This document shows, in pieces, positions 1 to 9,115 of a stretch of DNA of 64,000 nt (position 1 is its first letter; each line of letters opens with the position of its first letter). A program made the translations under genes and the position numbers. The notes under the pieces were generated by a model, which did no database searches, had not been told where the DNA came from, and worked only from the letters and a program-made list of their open reading frames with translations. Source of the DNA: Brenneria nigrifluens DSM 30175 = ATCC 13028 (GTDB taxonomy: Bacteria > Pseudomonadota > Gammaproteobacteria > Enterobacterales > Enterobacteriaceae); NCBI RefSeq assembly GCF_005484965.1, contig NZ_CP034036.1, positions 3,038,001-3,102,000 of the forward strand, written 5' to 3'.

Positions 1-1013
1 GTGCCGAAATATCCCAGGTTACCGGGAATATCCGCTCCCGTAGCGGCGGTTTTTCCAGTCTCGGACCAGAACGTTTTGGCAAATTTAACAACAATGCCGC
101 CCGAGCCGCGATGGCTTTTATCCATTTCGTAAGGATCGCTGATACGGGCATCCGCATAAAAGTAGTTGAACTGGTAATCCTCGGGATAGGGTGCGGAGGA
201 AAAATCCGTCTTGTAACGCAACGAAGCGACGACGAAGGTTCCCGTCCCTCCGCCCATGCCGAACGCATCCCAGCCGTTATCCTTTATCAGCGAACTGTAC
301 TCGCGCATTTGCTGTATTCCGGCTTCCGCCGTCACCGCGCGGGACAATTTATAGCCTACCCGTCCCCCCATGCTGCCGGTACTGGCGTCAGGTACGCCGG
401 TATTCCATTTAACCAGCGCATCCGTGCAAAGAAAATCAATGCCGCAGTTGGGTGAAAAGTAATACCGTTGCAGATTCGTCTTGCCGAATTCAACGTCAAG
501 CCGCCCCTCCAACAGCGAAATTTCATAGGTAAGAAGCGAAAGCCAGGGACTAAAGCTGGCATCATGAGACGGATATTGATCGCCGCCAAGATAACTGCCG
601 GCATAGCTACCGAATTCCACCATATTGCCGTCTTCGTCTCCCGGATGATGCCAGGGAAATATAACGCCTTCGATATGAATTCTGGAGTTCGCCATATTCG
701 CCAGTTTTGCCAAATCCAGATCGATCGCGTTGATAAAAATCGTCTGGCCGCCGGTATGACCGACGCGGGCGCCGGTGCTGATATTATTGAACAATGCATT
801 CAACATCAGGCCGCGATAAACAATGCCTTTATCGTTTAATAGTTCACCCAGCCCCGGTTCTGATTCCCGATACCATCCTTTGGCCAGATAGGGATTATCC
901 ATAACCGGAGCATCAAGCTTTTTCGCGTCGGCGTTCCCTGCGGGAAGTTCTGACGCCACCGTATTCATTACGCAGAAACAACATGTTATTGCGACATAAA
1001 AATCCCTAAGCAT
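1..1013 (-). CDS. OprB-like outer membrane porin (3' end beyond window)
   Basis: About 337 codons are visible and the reading frame is still open at base 1, so the C-terminal strands lie outside. The start at 1013 (MLRDFYVAIT...) gives a signal peptide ending near VAS/ELP. The mature part alternates short polar and aromatic strands, as in a beta-barrel, and shares with the next gene the features of carbohydrate-selective OprB-type porins: an early segment about film-like membrane protein layout, an FGKTN...NCG segment near residue 180, and GGRVGYKLSRAVTAEAGI resembling GARVGYHFTPALESNIGV in the neighbour. It is therefore probably a paralogue of the porin at 1382-2761. It was read directly from the minus strand; other-frame ORFs here are shadows. 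The substrate cannot be told from sequence; its position next to the catabolic operon suggests a solute used by that pathway. Confidence 0.75.
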   Translation of the reverse strand, partial: MLRDFYVAITCCFCVMNTVASELPAGNADAKKLDAPVMDNPYLAKGWYRESEPGLGELLNDKGIVYRGLMLNALFNNISTGARVGHTGGQTIFINAIDLDLAKLANMANSRIHIEGVIFPWHHPGDEDGNMVEFGSYAGSYLGGDQYPSHDASFSPWLSLLTYEISLLEGRLDVEFGKTNLQRYYFSPNCGIDFLCTDALVKWNTGVPDASTGSMGGRVGYKLSRAVTAEAGIQQMREYSSLIKDNGWDAFGMGGGTGTFVVASLRYKTDFSSAPYPEDYQFNYFYADARISDPYEMDKSHRGSGGIVVKFAKTFWSETGKTAATGADIPGNLGYFG

Positions 1014-1381
1014 ATAAATGCCTCTATATTATTATGTATTATCAATGATCGTGCCGATATCCAATGGCATTATTTCAACTTGCAATAACAACACCTGCGC
1101 GACGACCTTATCCTCAGAAATGACGGGGTCAGCAATAATATTCCTGATATAAAATAGTTATTATCCGATGACTTTATTTTCAGCGTACGCCATTGGTCCT
1201 GAAACACTTCAATGTGACGCGTGGCGGAAATAACTCCCCTTCCGACCTTGGAGTAACAAAACTGGCCGGAGGATATCTCATCGTCATTTCTCTCCTGTTA
1301 TTACAGAGTTGACGCCATTCATATTTCGAGTTGCGGGAGCGTAATGTGCGGACGGGCTATCCCGCCAGTCCGCCGTCTCTG
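1014..1381. other. Intergenic region between two porin genes
   Basis: This 368-bp stretch separates two minus-strand porins. It must carry the promoter of the left porin and the end of the right one. A GC-rich dyad (GCGGAC...GTCCGC, 1349-1374) lies just downstream of the right porin and could be a weak terminator, although no T-run follows it on the minus strand. I see no coding sequence. Confidence 0.4.
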
Positions 1382-2761
1382 TCAAAGCCCGAGCAGCTTG
1401 TCCAGCATCACGTTCAGTTGCAGCCAGAACGTATAGCCGTTCTCCGGTTTGACGGAGGAATAGGGGTACTGCCAGTTGCTGTTATTCCAGGTGCGGGCGC
1501 CGGTCATCTGCAAGTTGACCTCCGGCGTCAGCATGATGGACGCATCTATGCTCAACTGATACTCGTTGCGCGGCACCCGCCACCCCGACCCGCCCAGAGA
1601 ATCGAACATATCCTGCAGGTAGAGTTGCCCCCCTTCCGTCAGCCTGGCCCAGCGGAAGGTCAGGCCATAACTGTCCTGAGGACGGCTCTGCCACGGCCCG
1701 GACCAGATTAGCCCGACATCCGCCAGCGTGGACGCCCCGGTGTAGGCATCCGATTGCAGGGTCTGCGTTACGCTGCCGTGCAGACTTACGGCGCTGGGCG
1801 CGGGATCGCGCGGATCGCCGCCGTTGTCGCGCCGCCACAGGGCTTTTTTGGCGGTAAGATAGACGCCGGAGACGCCGTCGTGGCGACGCGCCGCGGCGCT
1901 GGCGTCATACACCTTGGAGGTGCCGTTCACCGTGTAGTAGGGGTCGTCGTATTCCAGGAAGTTATGGAACGCCATCACCTCCCAGTTGAGGGGATAAAGC
2001 TCCTGTTGCCAGCTGACGCGCCGCGCCACATTGGCGACCAGCAGCGTATCGCCCGAGTCATAGTCGTCGTCCCACCGTTCCCAGCCGTTGGTGAACGGAA
2101 ACGCCTGATAGGTGCGCCAGACGCCGATATTGGACTCCAACGCCGGCGTAAAATGGTAGCCGACGCGCGCGCCCCAGCCGGCATAAGGCGCCGGGCCGAA
2201 TACCGCCGTTTTATTCAGAATAGTGTTCACGCAGGACGGCTGCACATTACAGTTGGTGAAACCGAAGAACGCGCCGGGGTTGCTCTTACCCACTTCGATC
2301 GACAGTTTGTCGTCAAACAGCTTCTGCTCATAGGTGAAACGCAGCAGATGCGCCGTTTTGGGGATATAGGGCGGCGGGTCGCCGGCCAGCATCCCGCCCG
2401 CCTTATTGCCGTATTGCAGGTTATGGGAGAAGGGCACCCACAGTTGCAAGAAGTGGATATGGCCGCCGGGGATCAGTCCCATGCGATCCAGATTGAAATC
2501 GGCGCCGGCGAAAAACATCGTATAGGTCTGATGCTCGTCGGTGGCGGTCCCGGCGCTGGGGTTGCCCAACCACAGTTGGGAGGCGAACAGATGCGGCGTA
2601 ATACCATGATCCGCCAACCATACGCCGGCCTCGGACAGCGGACGCCCGGACGGTTCCTCGCCGGCGGCGGCAACCGCCTCGCCGGCGGCCAGCATCATGC
2701 CTGACACAACAACGCCGGCGGCCAACATTCTTGTCCGCATATTATGATGTGTTATTTTCAT
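1382..2761 (-). CDS. OprB-like carbohydrate-type porin
   Basis: A 459-residue outer membrane protein. The N-terminus has a signal peptide (residues 1 to about 32, ending AVAAAG). The remainder is rich in alternating aromatic and polar residues and ends in a leucine-rich strand with several aromatic residues nearby, as expected for a barrel. The segment FFGFTNCNVQPSCVN near residue 170 carries a cysteine pair that corresponds to NCGIDFLC in the left-hand porin, and is typical of OprB-like porins. It lies 343 bp downstream of the flavoprotein gene on the same strand, so it is probably transcribed with or near the catabolic genes and may admit their substrate. OprB porins take sugars in pseudomonads, but the specificity here is unknown. 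Confidence 0.8.
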   Translation of the reverse strand: MKITHHNMRTRMLAAGVVVSGMMLAAGEAVAAAGEEPSGRPLSEAGVWLADHGITPHLFASQLWLGNPSAGTATDEHQTYTMFFAGADFNLDRMGLIPGGHIHFLQLWVPFSHNLQYGNKAGGMLAGDPPPYIPKTAHLLRFTYEQKLFDDKLSIEVGKSNPGAFFGFTNCNVQPSCVNTILNKTAVFGPAPYAGWGARVGYHFTPALESNIGVWRTYQAFPFTNGWERWDDDYDSGDTLLVANVARRVSWQQELYPLNWEVMAFHNFLEYDDPYYTVNGTSKVYDASAAARRHDGVSGVYLTAKKALWRRDNGGDPRDPAPSAVSLHGSVTQTLQSDAYTGASTLADVGLIWSGPWQSRPQDSYGLTFRWARLTEGGQLYLQDMFDSLGGSGWRVPRNEYQLSIDASIMLTPEVNLQMTGARTWNNSNWQYPYSSVKPENGYTFWLQLNVMLDKLLGL

Positions 2762-3104
2762 TTTTCTATCTCATCAAAAGCAATGAGACGGCAACGGCTG
2801 TCATTGAATGACAAAAAACCACAGAGCGCATGATTAATCTTTATTCATTGTCTTTTACTTCTTACCTTCTATTTATCTCCATCGGCGACGGCTGGCGCTG
2901 CGCACCGCAAAAACGGAGATTGACAGGCGTTGAATAAGATTTTCCCACGCTCTTTTCAGTCATAAATATATTTTCTATGACGACACGGCGGTAATTATTC
3001 CACTGGTAGCCAGCTTTATTATTTTTACCGCGTTGTTTCCGTCTCTGGTTTTTATTAATGCGGCACATTTATTCTGTGCCGCATGGTTTATTATCAATAT
3101 CGAT
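2762..3104. other. Intergenic region downstream of flavoprotein gene
   Basis: A 343-bp gap between the minus-strand flavoprotein (ends 3105) and the porin (starts 2761). It is AT-rich over most of its length, with long T/A runs, and can hold a separate porin promoter. I see no convincing coding sequence or RNA in it. Confidence 0.4.
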
Positions 3105-5030
3105 TTATGGTTTTTTCACAACATATTGCGCCGCGTGTTCACCGGCGATACGCCCGGAGTTGAGCGCAAAGCCGTTCGCCAATCCCTGATAAGGCGGATA
3201 GCCCGGTACGCTGTAAAAGCCGGCCGCATTGTTCCCCACCGCATACAGACCGGCAATGGGCTGAAGATCCCCATTGGTGACCTGCAGGTCGGAATTCACC
3301 CGCACGCCGCCCAGGGAGCTTAGACTGACCACCACCGCTTTAAAGGCATAGAAAGGCCCTTTTTCGATACCGTATGCCAGATATTCCGCCTTTTTGCCGA
3401 AATCCTTATCCTGTTTGGCCTTCACGTTGCCGTTATAGCGGTCGACGGTGGCTTTCAGACTTTCGGGGGCGATCCCCATGCGCGACGCCAGTTCGGCAAT
3501 GTCCTTGCCCTTGACGATCGACTTGCTGGTTCCGCCTCTGGTGCCTGCATCCGCCAGCGCGACAAAGTCGCCGGGTTTGGGCGGATTGGCCGGACCGGCT
3601 CCCGACAGCGGGAACGGCATGGCGTTCTTGGAGAAGGACTGCAGCGTCGGCGTATCGACGATAATGTAATAATGGCCGCCGACGGAGTAGGCGACGTTGG
3701 CCCAGAAGGCGGTATCGTAGATATGGCCCTCGTCCGCAAAGCGTTCGCCGACCACATCCACCCACAGCAGCGGCGATTTCAGCAGCCAGATCAGCGGGCT
3801 GTCCAGCGCCGCCGCGTCGCCGCCGCCGTGATGCGCCTCTTCCGAAGGCTCGATGTCGACCAGTTGGGCGGCGTGGATCAGGGCGGACTGCATATCCCAT
3901 TTCGCGCCGCCGGCCTTCCAGGCCATTTCCAGCCCTTCCCCCATATTAGGCCATGCCAGCGGGAAAATATTCGCCGTCAGCATCGCTTCATCCAGCATCT
4001 TTTTGTTGGCGCCGAAGCCGCCGCTGGCCAGAATCACCGCCTTGGCGTGTACGGTTAACTTACCGCCGTCCGCTTTTTCCGCGATCAGCCCGGTCACGTT
4101 GCCTTTATCATCCTGAAGCAGCGATTTGCCGACGGTTTGGGTCAGCACTTTGCCGCCCAGCTTGGCGAACTCGTCGTACAGCGTCTTATAAGCCGCTTCG
4201 CCCCCGTTTTTGATGCGGTGATAGACGTCAGATTTAATCGGATCTTCCAGGTGCGCCTGCTGTACCGAGCTCCGTTTGGCGTCGCGCGTGGTCGCCACGA
4301 TTTCCAGCTCCACGCCGTGCTTGATCATCCAGTCAACCGTCGATGCCGATTTATCGACGATCCTTTTGGTCAACGGGCCGTTGGAGAGATACTGGTTATA
4401 TTCCAGCAGCCGCTGCGTCAGCTCGGCGGCGGTGTACTTCATGCCCTTCGCTTTCTGCAGCGACGACTCTACCGCGGTAAAACCGCTGGCCATGCGCCCC
4501 GCGCCGCCCAGCACCGGCATTTTCTCTATCACCAGCACCTTGGCGCCTTTTTCCGCCGCGGCCAGCGCGGCGGCGGTGCCGGAGACGCCGCCGCCCACCA
4601 CCACCACGTCGACGCGGGTTTCCTCATCCCGCCCCTGTTTCGCCACCTTTCCCTGGTAGCGCGCCACGTCCGCGCCCGCCTGACCCAGCGCCGCGGAGAC
4701 CGCCTTCTTCACCGCGTTGCTGGTCATGGTCGCGCCGGTCACGCCGTCCACATTCAGACTCTGATGCTCGACAATCGCCGCTCCCACTTCCGGACCGGCT
4801 TTGCCGCCCAGCTCCGGCGTTTCCTTGCTGGCATCCACCGCGATATCCTTGATAACCCCCGCGGCATCAATGGTGACCGTCACGCCGACTATCCCTTCAT
4901 TGCCCTTTTCCGTGGCGCTGTACTGGCCGGCGGTAATCGCGGCATGGGCCGATGCGCCCAGCATACCGCACGCCAGCAACATCATGGCGAGCCGCCGTTT
5001 ATAGGTGCGTCCTCTATTTTTCATTATCAT
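3105..5030 (-). CDS. Secreted FMN/FAD flavoprotein reductase (UrdA/flavocytochrome c family)
   Basis: 641 residues. Signal peptide (to ASAHAA, about residue 31), then an FMN-binding domain (about 32-125) with the DGVTGATMTS flavinylation motif in which a Thr is normally linked to FMN by ApbE. Next is a FAD-binding domain starting VVVVGGGVSGTAAALAAAEKG, with the family C-terminus (GLYAVGNNAAGFY...GFALNSGRIAGEHAA). No CxxCH haem motif is present, so electrons must come from another donor. The fumarate reductase signature HGxNRLGGN is replaced by a YSVPGYPPYQG segment, and the HH before the substrate loop by SLSS, so the substrate is not fumarate. Start supported by AAGGTG five bases upstream. 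Last enzyme gene of the catabolic set; it may reduce an enone-like precursor in the periplasm (inference). Confidence 0.82.
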   Translation of the reverse strand: MIMKNRGRTYKRRLAMMLLACGMLGASAHAAITAGQYSATEKGNEGIVGVTVTIDAAGVIKDIAVDASKETPELGGKAGPEVGAAIVEHQSLNVDGVTGATMTSNAVKKAVSAALGQAGADVARYQGKVAKQGRDEETRVDVVVVGGGVSGTAAALAAAEKGAKVLVIEKMPVLGGAGRMASGFTAVESSLQKAKGMKYTAAELTQRLLEYNQYLSNGPLTKRIVDKSASTVDWMIKHGVELEIVATTRDAKRSSVQQAHLEDPIKSDVYHRIKNGGEAAYKTLYDEFAKLGGKVLTQTVGKSLLQDDKGNVTGLIAEKADGGKLTVHAKAVILASGGFGANKKMLDEAMLTANIFPLAWPNMGEGLEMAWKAGGAKWDMQSALIHAAQLVDIEPSEEAHHGGGDAAALDSPLIWLLKSPLLWVDVVGERFADEGHIYDTAFWANVAYSVGGHYYIIVDTPTLQSFSKNAMPFPLSGAGPANPPKPGDFVALADAGTRGGTSKSIVKGKDIAELASRMGIAPESLKATVDRYNGNVKAKQDKDFGKKAEYLAYGIEKGPFYAFKAVVVSLSSLGGVRVNSDLQVTNGDLQPIAGLYAVGNNAAGFYSVPGYPPYQGLANGFALNSGRIAGEHAAQYVVKKP

Positions 5031-5112
5031 AATTTCACCTTTATAGCGTTATTTTCAGACTGCCTGCAAAGTTATGCGCTTTGCCATTAATGATCCCCTG
5101 CACCGATATGTG

Positions 5113-6291
5113 CTATATGCGCTCCACTATCACCGCCACGCCTTGTCCGCCGCCGACGCAGAGCGTTGCCAGCCCCAGCGTTTTATCCCTGTCCGCCAGC
5201 GCATACAACAGCGTTACCAGGATCCGCGCGCCGGATGCGCCGATGGGGTGCCCCAGGGCGATGGCGCCGCCATTGATATTGGTTTTATCCATGTCCAGTT
5301 TCAGTTCGCGGCCGACGGCGACAAACTGCGCGGCAAAGGCTTCGTTGGCTTCCACCAGGTCGATATCCGCTATCGTCAGCCCCGCCCGGCTCAACGCCTG
5401 CCGGGTCGCCGGCACCGGCCCGATCCCCATTACAGCGGGATCGACGCCGCTGACGGCATAAGCGCGGATGCGCGCCAGAGGCCGGATGCCGCGCTGTTTT
5501 GCCCAGGTTTCGCTCATTACCGCCAGCGCGGCCGCGCCGTCGTTAATACCCGATGCATTGCCGGCCGTTACCGAACCGGCGGGATTAAAGGCCGGCGCCA
5601 GTTTGCCCAGGCTTTCCGCCGAGACGCCCGCCCGCGGGTGCTCATCAACCGCAAACAGCGTGTCGCCCCTTTTGCTTTTCAGCGTTACCGGGATGATTTC
5701 CCGGCGAAACGCGCCGCGCTCAATCGCCGCCGCCGCCCGCTGCTGGGAAAGCAGCGCCACGTCGTCCTGCTCCTGGCGGCTGATATGGTAGCGTTGCGCG
5801 ACATTTTCCGCCGTGACCCCCATGTGGTAACGGTTGACGGCGCAGAACAGACCGTCGCTGACCATGCTGTCGGTTACCGTCTGGTCGCCCATACGGTATC
5901 CCCAACGAGCCTGATTGAGCAGATAGGGCGCCGCCGACATGTTTTCCATGCCGCCGGCCAGCACCACGTCCGCATTACCGGCGGCAATGCTTTGCGCCGC
6001 GAATATCACGCTTTGCAGGCCGGAGCCGCACACCATATTGATGCTGGTCGCCGGCGTGGTATCCGGCAGGCCGGCCTGCAGCAGCGCCTGGCGGGCGGGA
6101 TTCTGCCCCAACCCCGCCTGAAGCACGTTGCCGAAAATCACCTCGTCGACCGCCGCCGGTCCGAGACCCGCCCGGCGAACCGCCGCATCCATAACCAACG
6201 CGCCCAGTTGCGGCGCGGTAAAGGCGCTCAGGCTGCCGCCGAACTTACCGATGGCCGTACGCGCCGCGCCGGCAATAACAAGTGATGTCAT
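5113..6291 (-). CDS. Acetyl-CoA C-acetyltransferase (AtoB-type thiolase)
   Basis: 392 residues, the usual thiolase length. The acylated cysteine is Cys88 in NMVCGSG, the catalytic His is in GHPIGASGAR, and the second Cys is in CVGGGQG, all intact. The sequence resembles AtoB/PhaA-type biosynthetic and acetoacetyl-CoA-cleaving thiolases, so it most likely splits acetoacetyl-CoA into two acetyl-CoA. AGAGG lies five bases before the ATG. It sits 82 bp upstream of the flavoprotein and 60 bp downstream of the MFS gene. With the CoA-transferase and the beta-keto acid cleavage enzyme in the same set, it gives a complete route from free acetoacetate to acetyl-CoA. Confidence 0.9.
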   Translation of the reverse strand: MTSLVIAGAARTAIGKFGGSLSAFTAPQLGALVMDAAVRRAGLGPAAVDEVIFGNVLQAGLGQNPARQALLQAGLPDTTPATSINMVCGSGLQSVIFAAQSIAAGNADVVLAGGMENMSAAPYLLNQARWGYRMGDQTVTDSMVSDGLFCAVNRYHMGVTAENVAQRYHISRQEQDDVALLSQQRAAAAIERGAFRREIIPVTLKSKRGDTLFAVDEHPRAGVSAESLGKLAPAFNPAGSVTAGNASGINDGAAALAVMSETWAKQRGIRPLARIRAYAVSGVDPAVMGIGPVPATRQALSRAGLTIADIDLVEANEAFAAQFVAVGRELKLDMDKTNINGGAIALGHPIGASGARILVTLLYALADRDKTLGLATLCVGGGQGVAVIVERI

Positions 6292-6351
6292 AAATGCCTC
6301 TTGTAAGCGAAAATAAAACCTTGTTTATACCCATCGCCGGGAACACCCTTA

Positions 6352-7707
6352 TCAACGCGGCGATCCGGCCCGCCGAGCGGCGGGCGCGTCAACCTCCACC
6401 GGCGTCACATCGGTCAGCCAGATCAGCAGCAGCGCCAGGGCGCCCACGCCCAGCAGCAGCAGATAGGCGCCGGTATAGCCACCCAGATACGCCAGGCCGA
6501 AAGCCAGAATGGAGAACGCGAAGCAGCGCACCACGGATTGAATCGGGTGCACGATGCCGATGGCGCGAATATAGAGACGGCGGGGGAACTTGGTGGCGAT
6601 CAGCGCGGTGCTTAAATTGGTGGCGCCCGGCAGGCTGAAGCCGATCATCAGCAGGGAGATCCACAGCATAAAGGCCCGGTGAGCGAACAGGTTGATCACC
6701 ACCGCCGCCATCCACCAGACGGTGTAGACCATCAGCGCCCGTTTGACCCCGAGGCGCTGGTTAAGCCAGCCCCAGCCGTAAGCCCCCAGCGTGCCGAACA
6801 GCGCCGACGCGGACATATAAAAGATGGCGGTACGCAGCTCATAACCCATCTCCATCAGCCGCGGCACGATCTGGCTGACCACGCCCACCAGCATGATGTA
6901 GATGGCGCCGGTGGCGACGCCCATAAACCACACGTCGCGCATCCCCAGCAATTGTCTGACGCCGAGCGGACAGACATAGTCGTCATGGGCGCGCATGCGC
7001 TCGCCCAGTTCGGCGGCGGAAAGCCGCTCGTTATCCGGGGCCAGGCCGATATCCTCGGGTTTATTGGCGACAAACAGCAGCACCAGCACCGCCATGATAA
7101 ACATCATGGTCGATATACCCCAGAAGCCATGGCGGATACCCAGCCAGACGAACAGCGCGGTCAGCGTGGGAACGAAAAACGCGCTGGAAAACGTCTGCCC
7201 CACCGTGCTCCACCCCAGCGCCAGCCCCGCCTTACGCACGAACCAGCTGGTCATGATGGCGGTGCCGCCCACGTAGGCAAAACCGGTGCCGAAGAAACAG
7301 ACGCCGGCGAACAGCAGCGCGAACCCCGTTAGCGAACCGCTGTACCCCAGCAGGCCGAAGCACAGCCCGCAGGCCGCCAGGCAGAAAATTATGTTGAATT
7401 TGGCGCCTCTCTTCTCGCACAGCCAGGCGCATATCGGCCCCGCGGGAATAGAGGCCCAGGACGCCGGCGTCGCCAGCGCCAGCAGCGTGCTGTAGTCCAG
7501 ATCGTAGGTCTGCGACAGCGCCGGCAGCATCACGTTCAGGCCGTGGGTGATGGCGCCGGCGGCGATCCAGAACATGACCGCCTGCAAGATGATGATGGTC
7601 CAGCCGCGCGCGCCAAAACCGTTGCTGCTGGCGGCGGGATGCGCATCGCCCCGGGTAGAACAATTTGCGGTCTTATTAAACGCCATATTATTTTCTTGCC
7701 CAGTCAT
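6352..7707 (-). CDS. Major facilitator superfamily transporter
   Basis: 451 residues with about 12 hydrophobic segments and the usual break in a longer hydrophilic loop near residues 210-245. The N-terminal tail (about 30 residues) is hydrophilic. The first helix begins TIIILQAVMFWIAAGAI. GGGAG lies upstream of the chosen ATG; a second ATG seven codons later is possible. It lies inside the catabolic operon between CoA-transferase subunit B and the thiolase, so it is the likely inner-membrane carrier for the organic acid or diketone degraded by these enzymes. The exact substrate cannot be read from sequence. Confidence 0.85.
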   Translation of the reverse strand: MTGQENNMAFNKTANCSTRGDAHPAASSNGFGARGWTIIILQAVMFWIAAGAITHGLNVMLPALSQTYDLDYSTLLALATPASWASIPAGPICAWLCEKRGAKFNIIFCLAACGLCFGLLGYSGSLTGFALLFAGVCFFGTGFAYVGGTAIMTSWFVRKAGLALGWSTVGQTFSSAFFVPTLTALFVWLGIRHGFWGISTMMFIMAVLVLLFVANKPEDIGLAPDNERLSAAELGERMRAHDDYVCPLGVRQLLGMRDVWFMGVATGAIYIMLVGVVSQIVPRLMEMGYELRTAIFYMSASALFGTLGAYGWGWLNQRLGVKRALMVYTVWWMAAVVINLFAHRAFMLWISLLMIGFSLPGATNLSTALIATKFPRRLYIRAIGIVHPIQSVVRCFAFSILAFGLAYLGGYTGAYLLLLGVGALALLLIWLTDVTPVEVDAPAARRAGSPR

Positions 7708-7806
7708 AGGATAGTGCTCCCACGATGCCGGAACGCTAATGCGGCGCCGGCGCCGTTATACGTTGGTGTCGGAATGTTCCGCGACGTTCCGACGGGGAGT
7801 GGTGAG

Positions 7807-8451
7807 TTAAGCCTGCATAGTTGCCAGCCGTTCGGCGATCAGCAGCCGGGGTTCAACCTGGCGTTGAATATCCTCCGGCGTCAGCCCTTCCAGCAGTTCC
7901 ACCAGCACCAGTCCGTCGTGGGTGACGTCAATCACGCACTGCTCGGTGACGATATGGTTTACGCAGCCCTTGCCCGTTAGCGGATAGCTGCATGAGTCAA
8001 CAATCTTCGGCTCTCCTTTTTTGGTGCACAGCTCCATGGTGATAATCACTTTCCGCGCGCCGTTGACCAGATCCATCGCCCCGCCCATGCCGAATACGCG
8101 GCCGGGCTGCGCCCAATTGGCCAGATCGCCGTTCTCCGCCACCTGCAATCCTCCCAGCACCGTCGCCGCCAGTTTGCCGGAGCGCACCAGGGCGAAGGAT
8201 TCGGCGCTGTCGAAGGTACTGGCGCCGGGCGCCGGCACGAAACGCAGGGCGGTGGCGTTGGAGAACCCCTCCACCGCCAGCACGCCCTCCACCAGCGGCC
8301 CCATGCCCACCAGTCCGTTTTCGGTGTGGAACATCACGCCGGGAGGCGCGTAGTCGCTGCACAGGCTGGGGATGCCGATGCCGAGGTTGATGACGTCGCC
8401 GGCTAAAAAATAGGCCGCGGCGCGCCGGGCTATCCGATCTCGCGCGTTCAT
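7807..8451 (-). CDS. 3-oxoacid CoA-transferase, subunit B
   Basis: 214 residues from the ATG at 8451 (MNARDRIARRAAAYF). The motif MFHTENGLVGMGP contains the conserved catalytic glutamate of family I CoA-transferases (ENG motif), which forms the glutamyl-CoA thioester. The start overlaps the stop of subunit A in an ATGA arrangement, indicating translational coupling. An upstream in-frame start at 8511 would extend into subunit A and is less likely. Together with subunit A it should transfer CoA to a 3-oxo acid such as acetoacetate, as AtoDA or ScoAB do. In this operon the acceptor would be the acetoacetate made by the cleavage enzyme at 10320-11159. Confidence 0.9.
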   Translation of the reverse strand: MNARDRIARRAAAYFLAGDVINLGIGIPSLCSDYAPPGVMFHTENGLVGMGPLVEGVLAVEGFSNATALRFVPAPGASTFDSAESFALVRSGKLAATVLGGLQVAENGDLANWAQPGRVFGMGGAMDLVNGARKVIITMELCTKKGEPKIVDSCSYPLTGKGCVNHIVTEQCVIDVTHDGLVLVELLEGLTPEDIQRQVEPRLLIAERLATMQA

Positions 8452-9113
8452 AAGCGTTCTCCTTGCAGCGTCAGAATCTTGTCTACGTAAGCGCCGGGGG
8501 TGATGATGCAATCGATGCCGAGCTCGCCCACGTCCACCAGCATATCGGCATCCACCAGCGTCAGGCGCGAGGCCTTGGCGACCAGCGGGTTGAAATTGCG
8601 CATCGTGCCGCGATAGGTCAGATTGCCCAGCGGATCGGCGGTGCGCGCGCGCACCAGACCGATATCCGCCCGCAGCGCCGTTTCCAGCAGATAGCGTTCG
8701 CCATCCGCCTCGACGAACTGCTTGCCCTCCTCCACCATGGTGCCGATGCCGGTTTTGGTCAGCACCCCGCCCAGCCCCGAACCGCCGCAGCGCATGCGCT
8801 CGGCCAGGCTGCCCTGCGGCACCAGCTCCAGCTCGATTTTTCCGGCGGCGACCAGCGCCACCGTTTCGGTATTGCGCCCGATATGCGAGGCGATCAGTTT
8901 GTCCACCAGACCGTGGTGGATCAGCCTGCCCACGGTCAGATCCGCATCGCCGCTATCGTTGGAAATCAGGGTGAAGTGGCGCGCGCCGCTGTCGATTACG
9001 CACTGAATCAGGCGATTCGGCACGCCGTGGTTGGCGAACCCGCCGCACATCAGCGTTTGCCCGTCCTTAAACAGCGCGGCGATTTCATCTATTGAAGTGA
9101 ATTTTCCCGACAT
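8448..9113 (-). CDS. 3-oxoacid CoA-transferase, subunit A
   Basis: 221 residues if translation starts at the third of three consecutive ATG codons (9113), which is seven bases from GAGGG; the first ATG (9119) is only one base away. The N-terminus has the glycine-rich CoA loop (MCGGFANHGVPN) and the body has the family segments HIGRNTETV and VPQGSLAERMRCGGSGLGG. It overlaps the upstream thiolase stop and the downstream subunit B start. It is the AtoD/ScoA-like partner of the ENG-containing subunit. Confidence 0.9.
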   Translation of the reverse strand: MSGKFTSIDEIAALFKDGQTLMCGGFANHGVPNRLIQCVIDSGARHFTLISNDSGDADLTVGRLIHHGLVDKLIASHIGRNTETVALVAAGKIELELVPQGSLAERMRCGGSGLGGVLTKTGIGTMVEEGKQFVEADGERYLLETALRADIGLVRARTADPLGNLTYRGTMRNFNPLVAKASRLTLVDADMLVDVGELGIDCIITPGAYVDKILTLQGERL

Positions 9114-9115
9114 CA

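Noticed and set aside
1754..2704. Long opposite-strand ORFs throughout the window, for example across the porin and the thiolases.
   Set aside because: They lie opposite genes with clear motifs, have arginine/alanine/histidine-rich shadow composition typical of GC-rich DNA, and lack ribosome binding sites.
3105..5030. Naming the flavoprotein a fumarate reductase.
   Set aside because: The HGxNRLGGN signature and the HH pair of fumarate reductases are missing and there is no haem domain.
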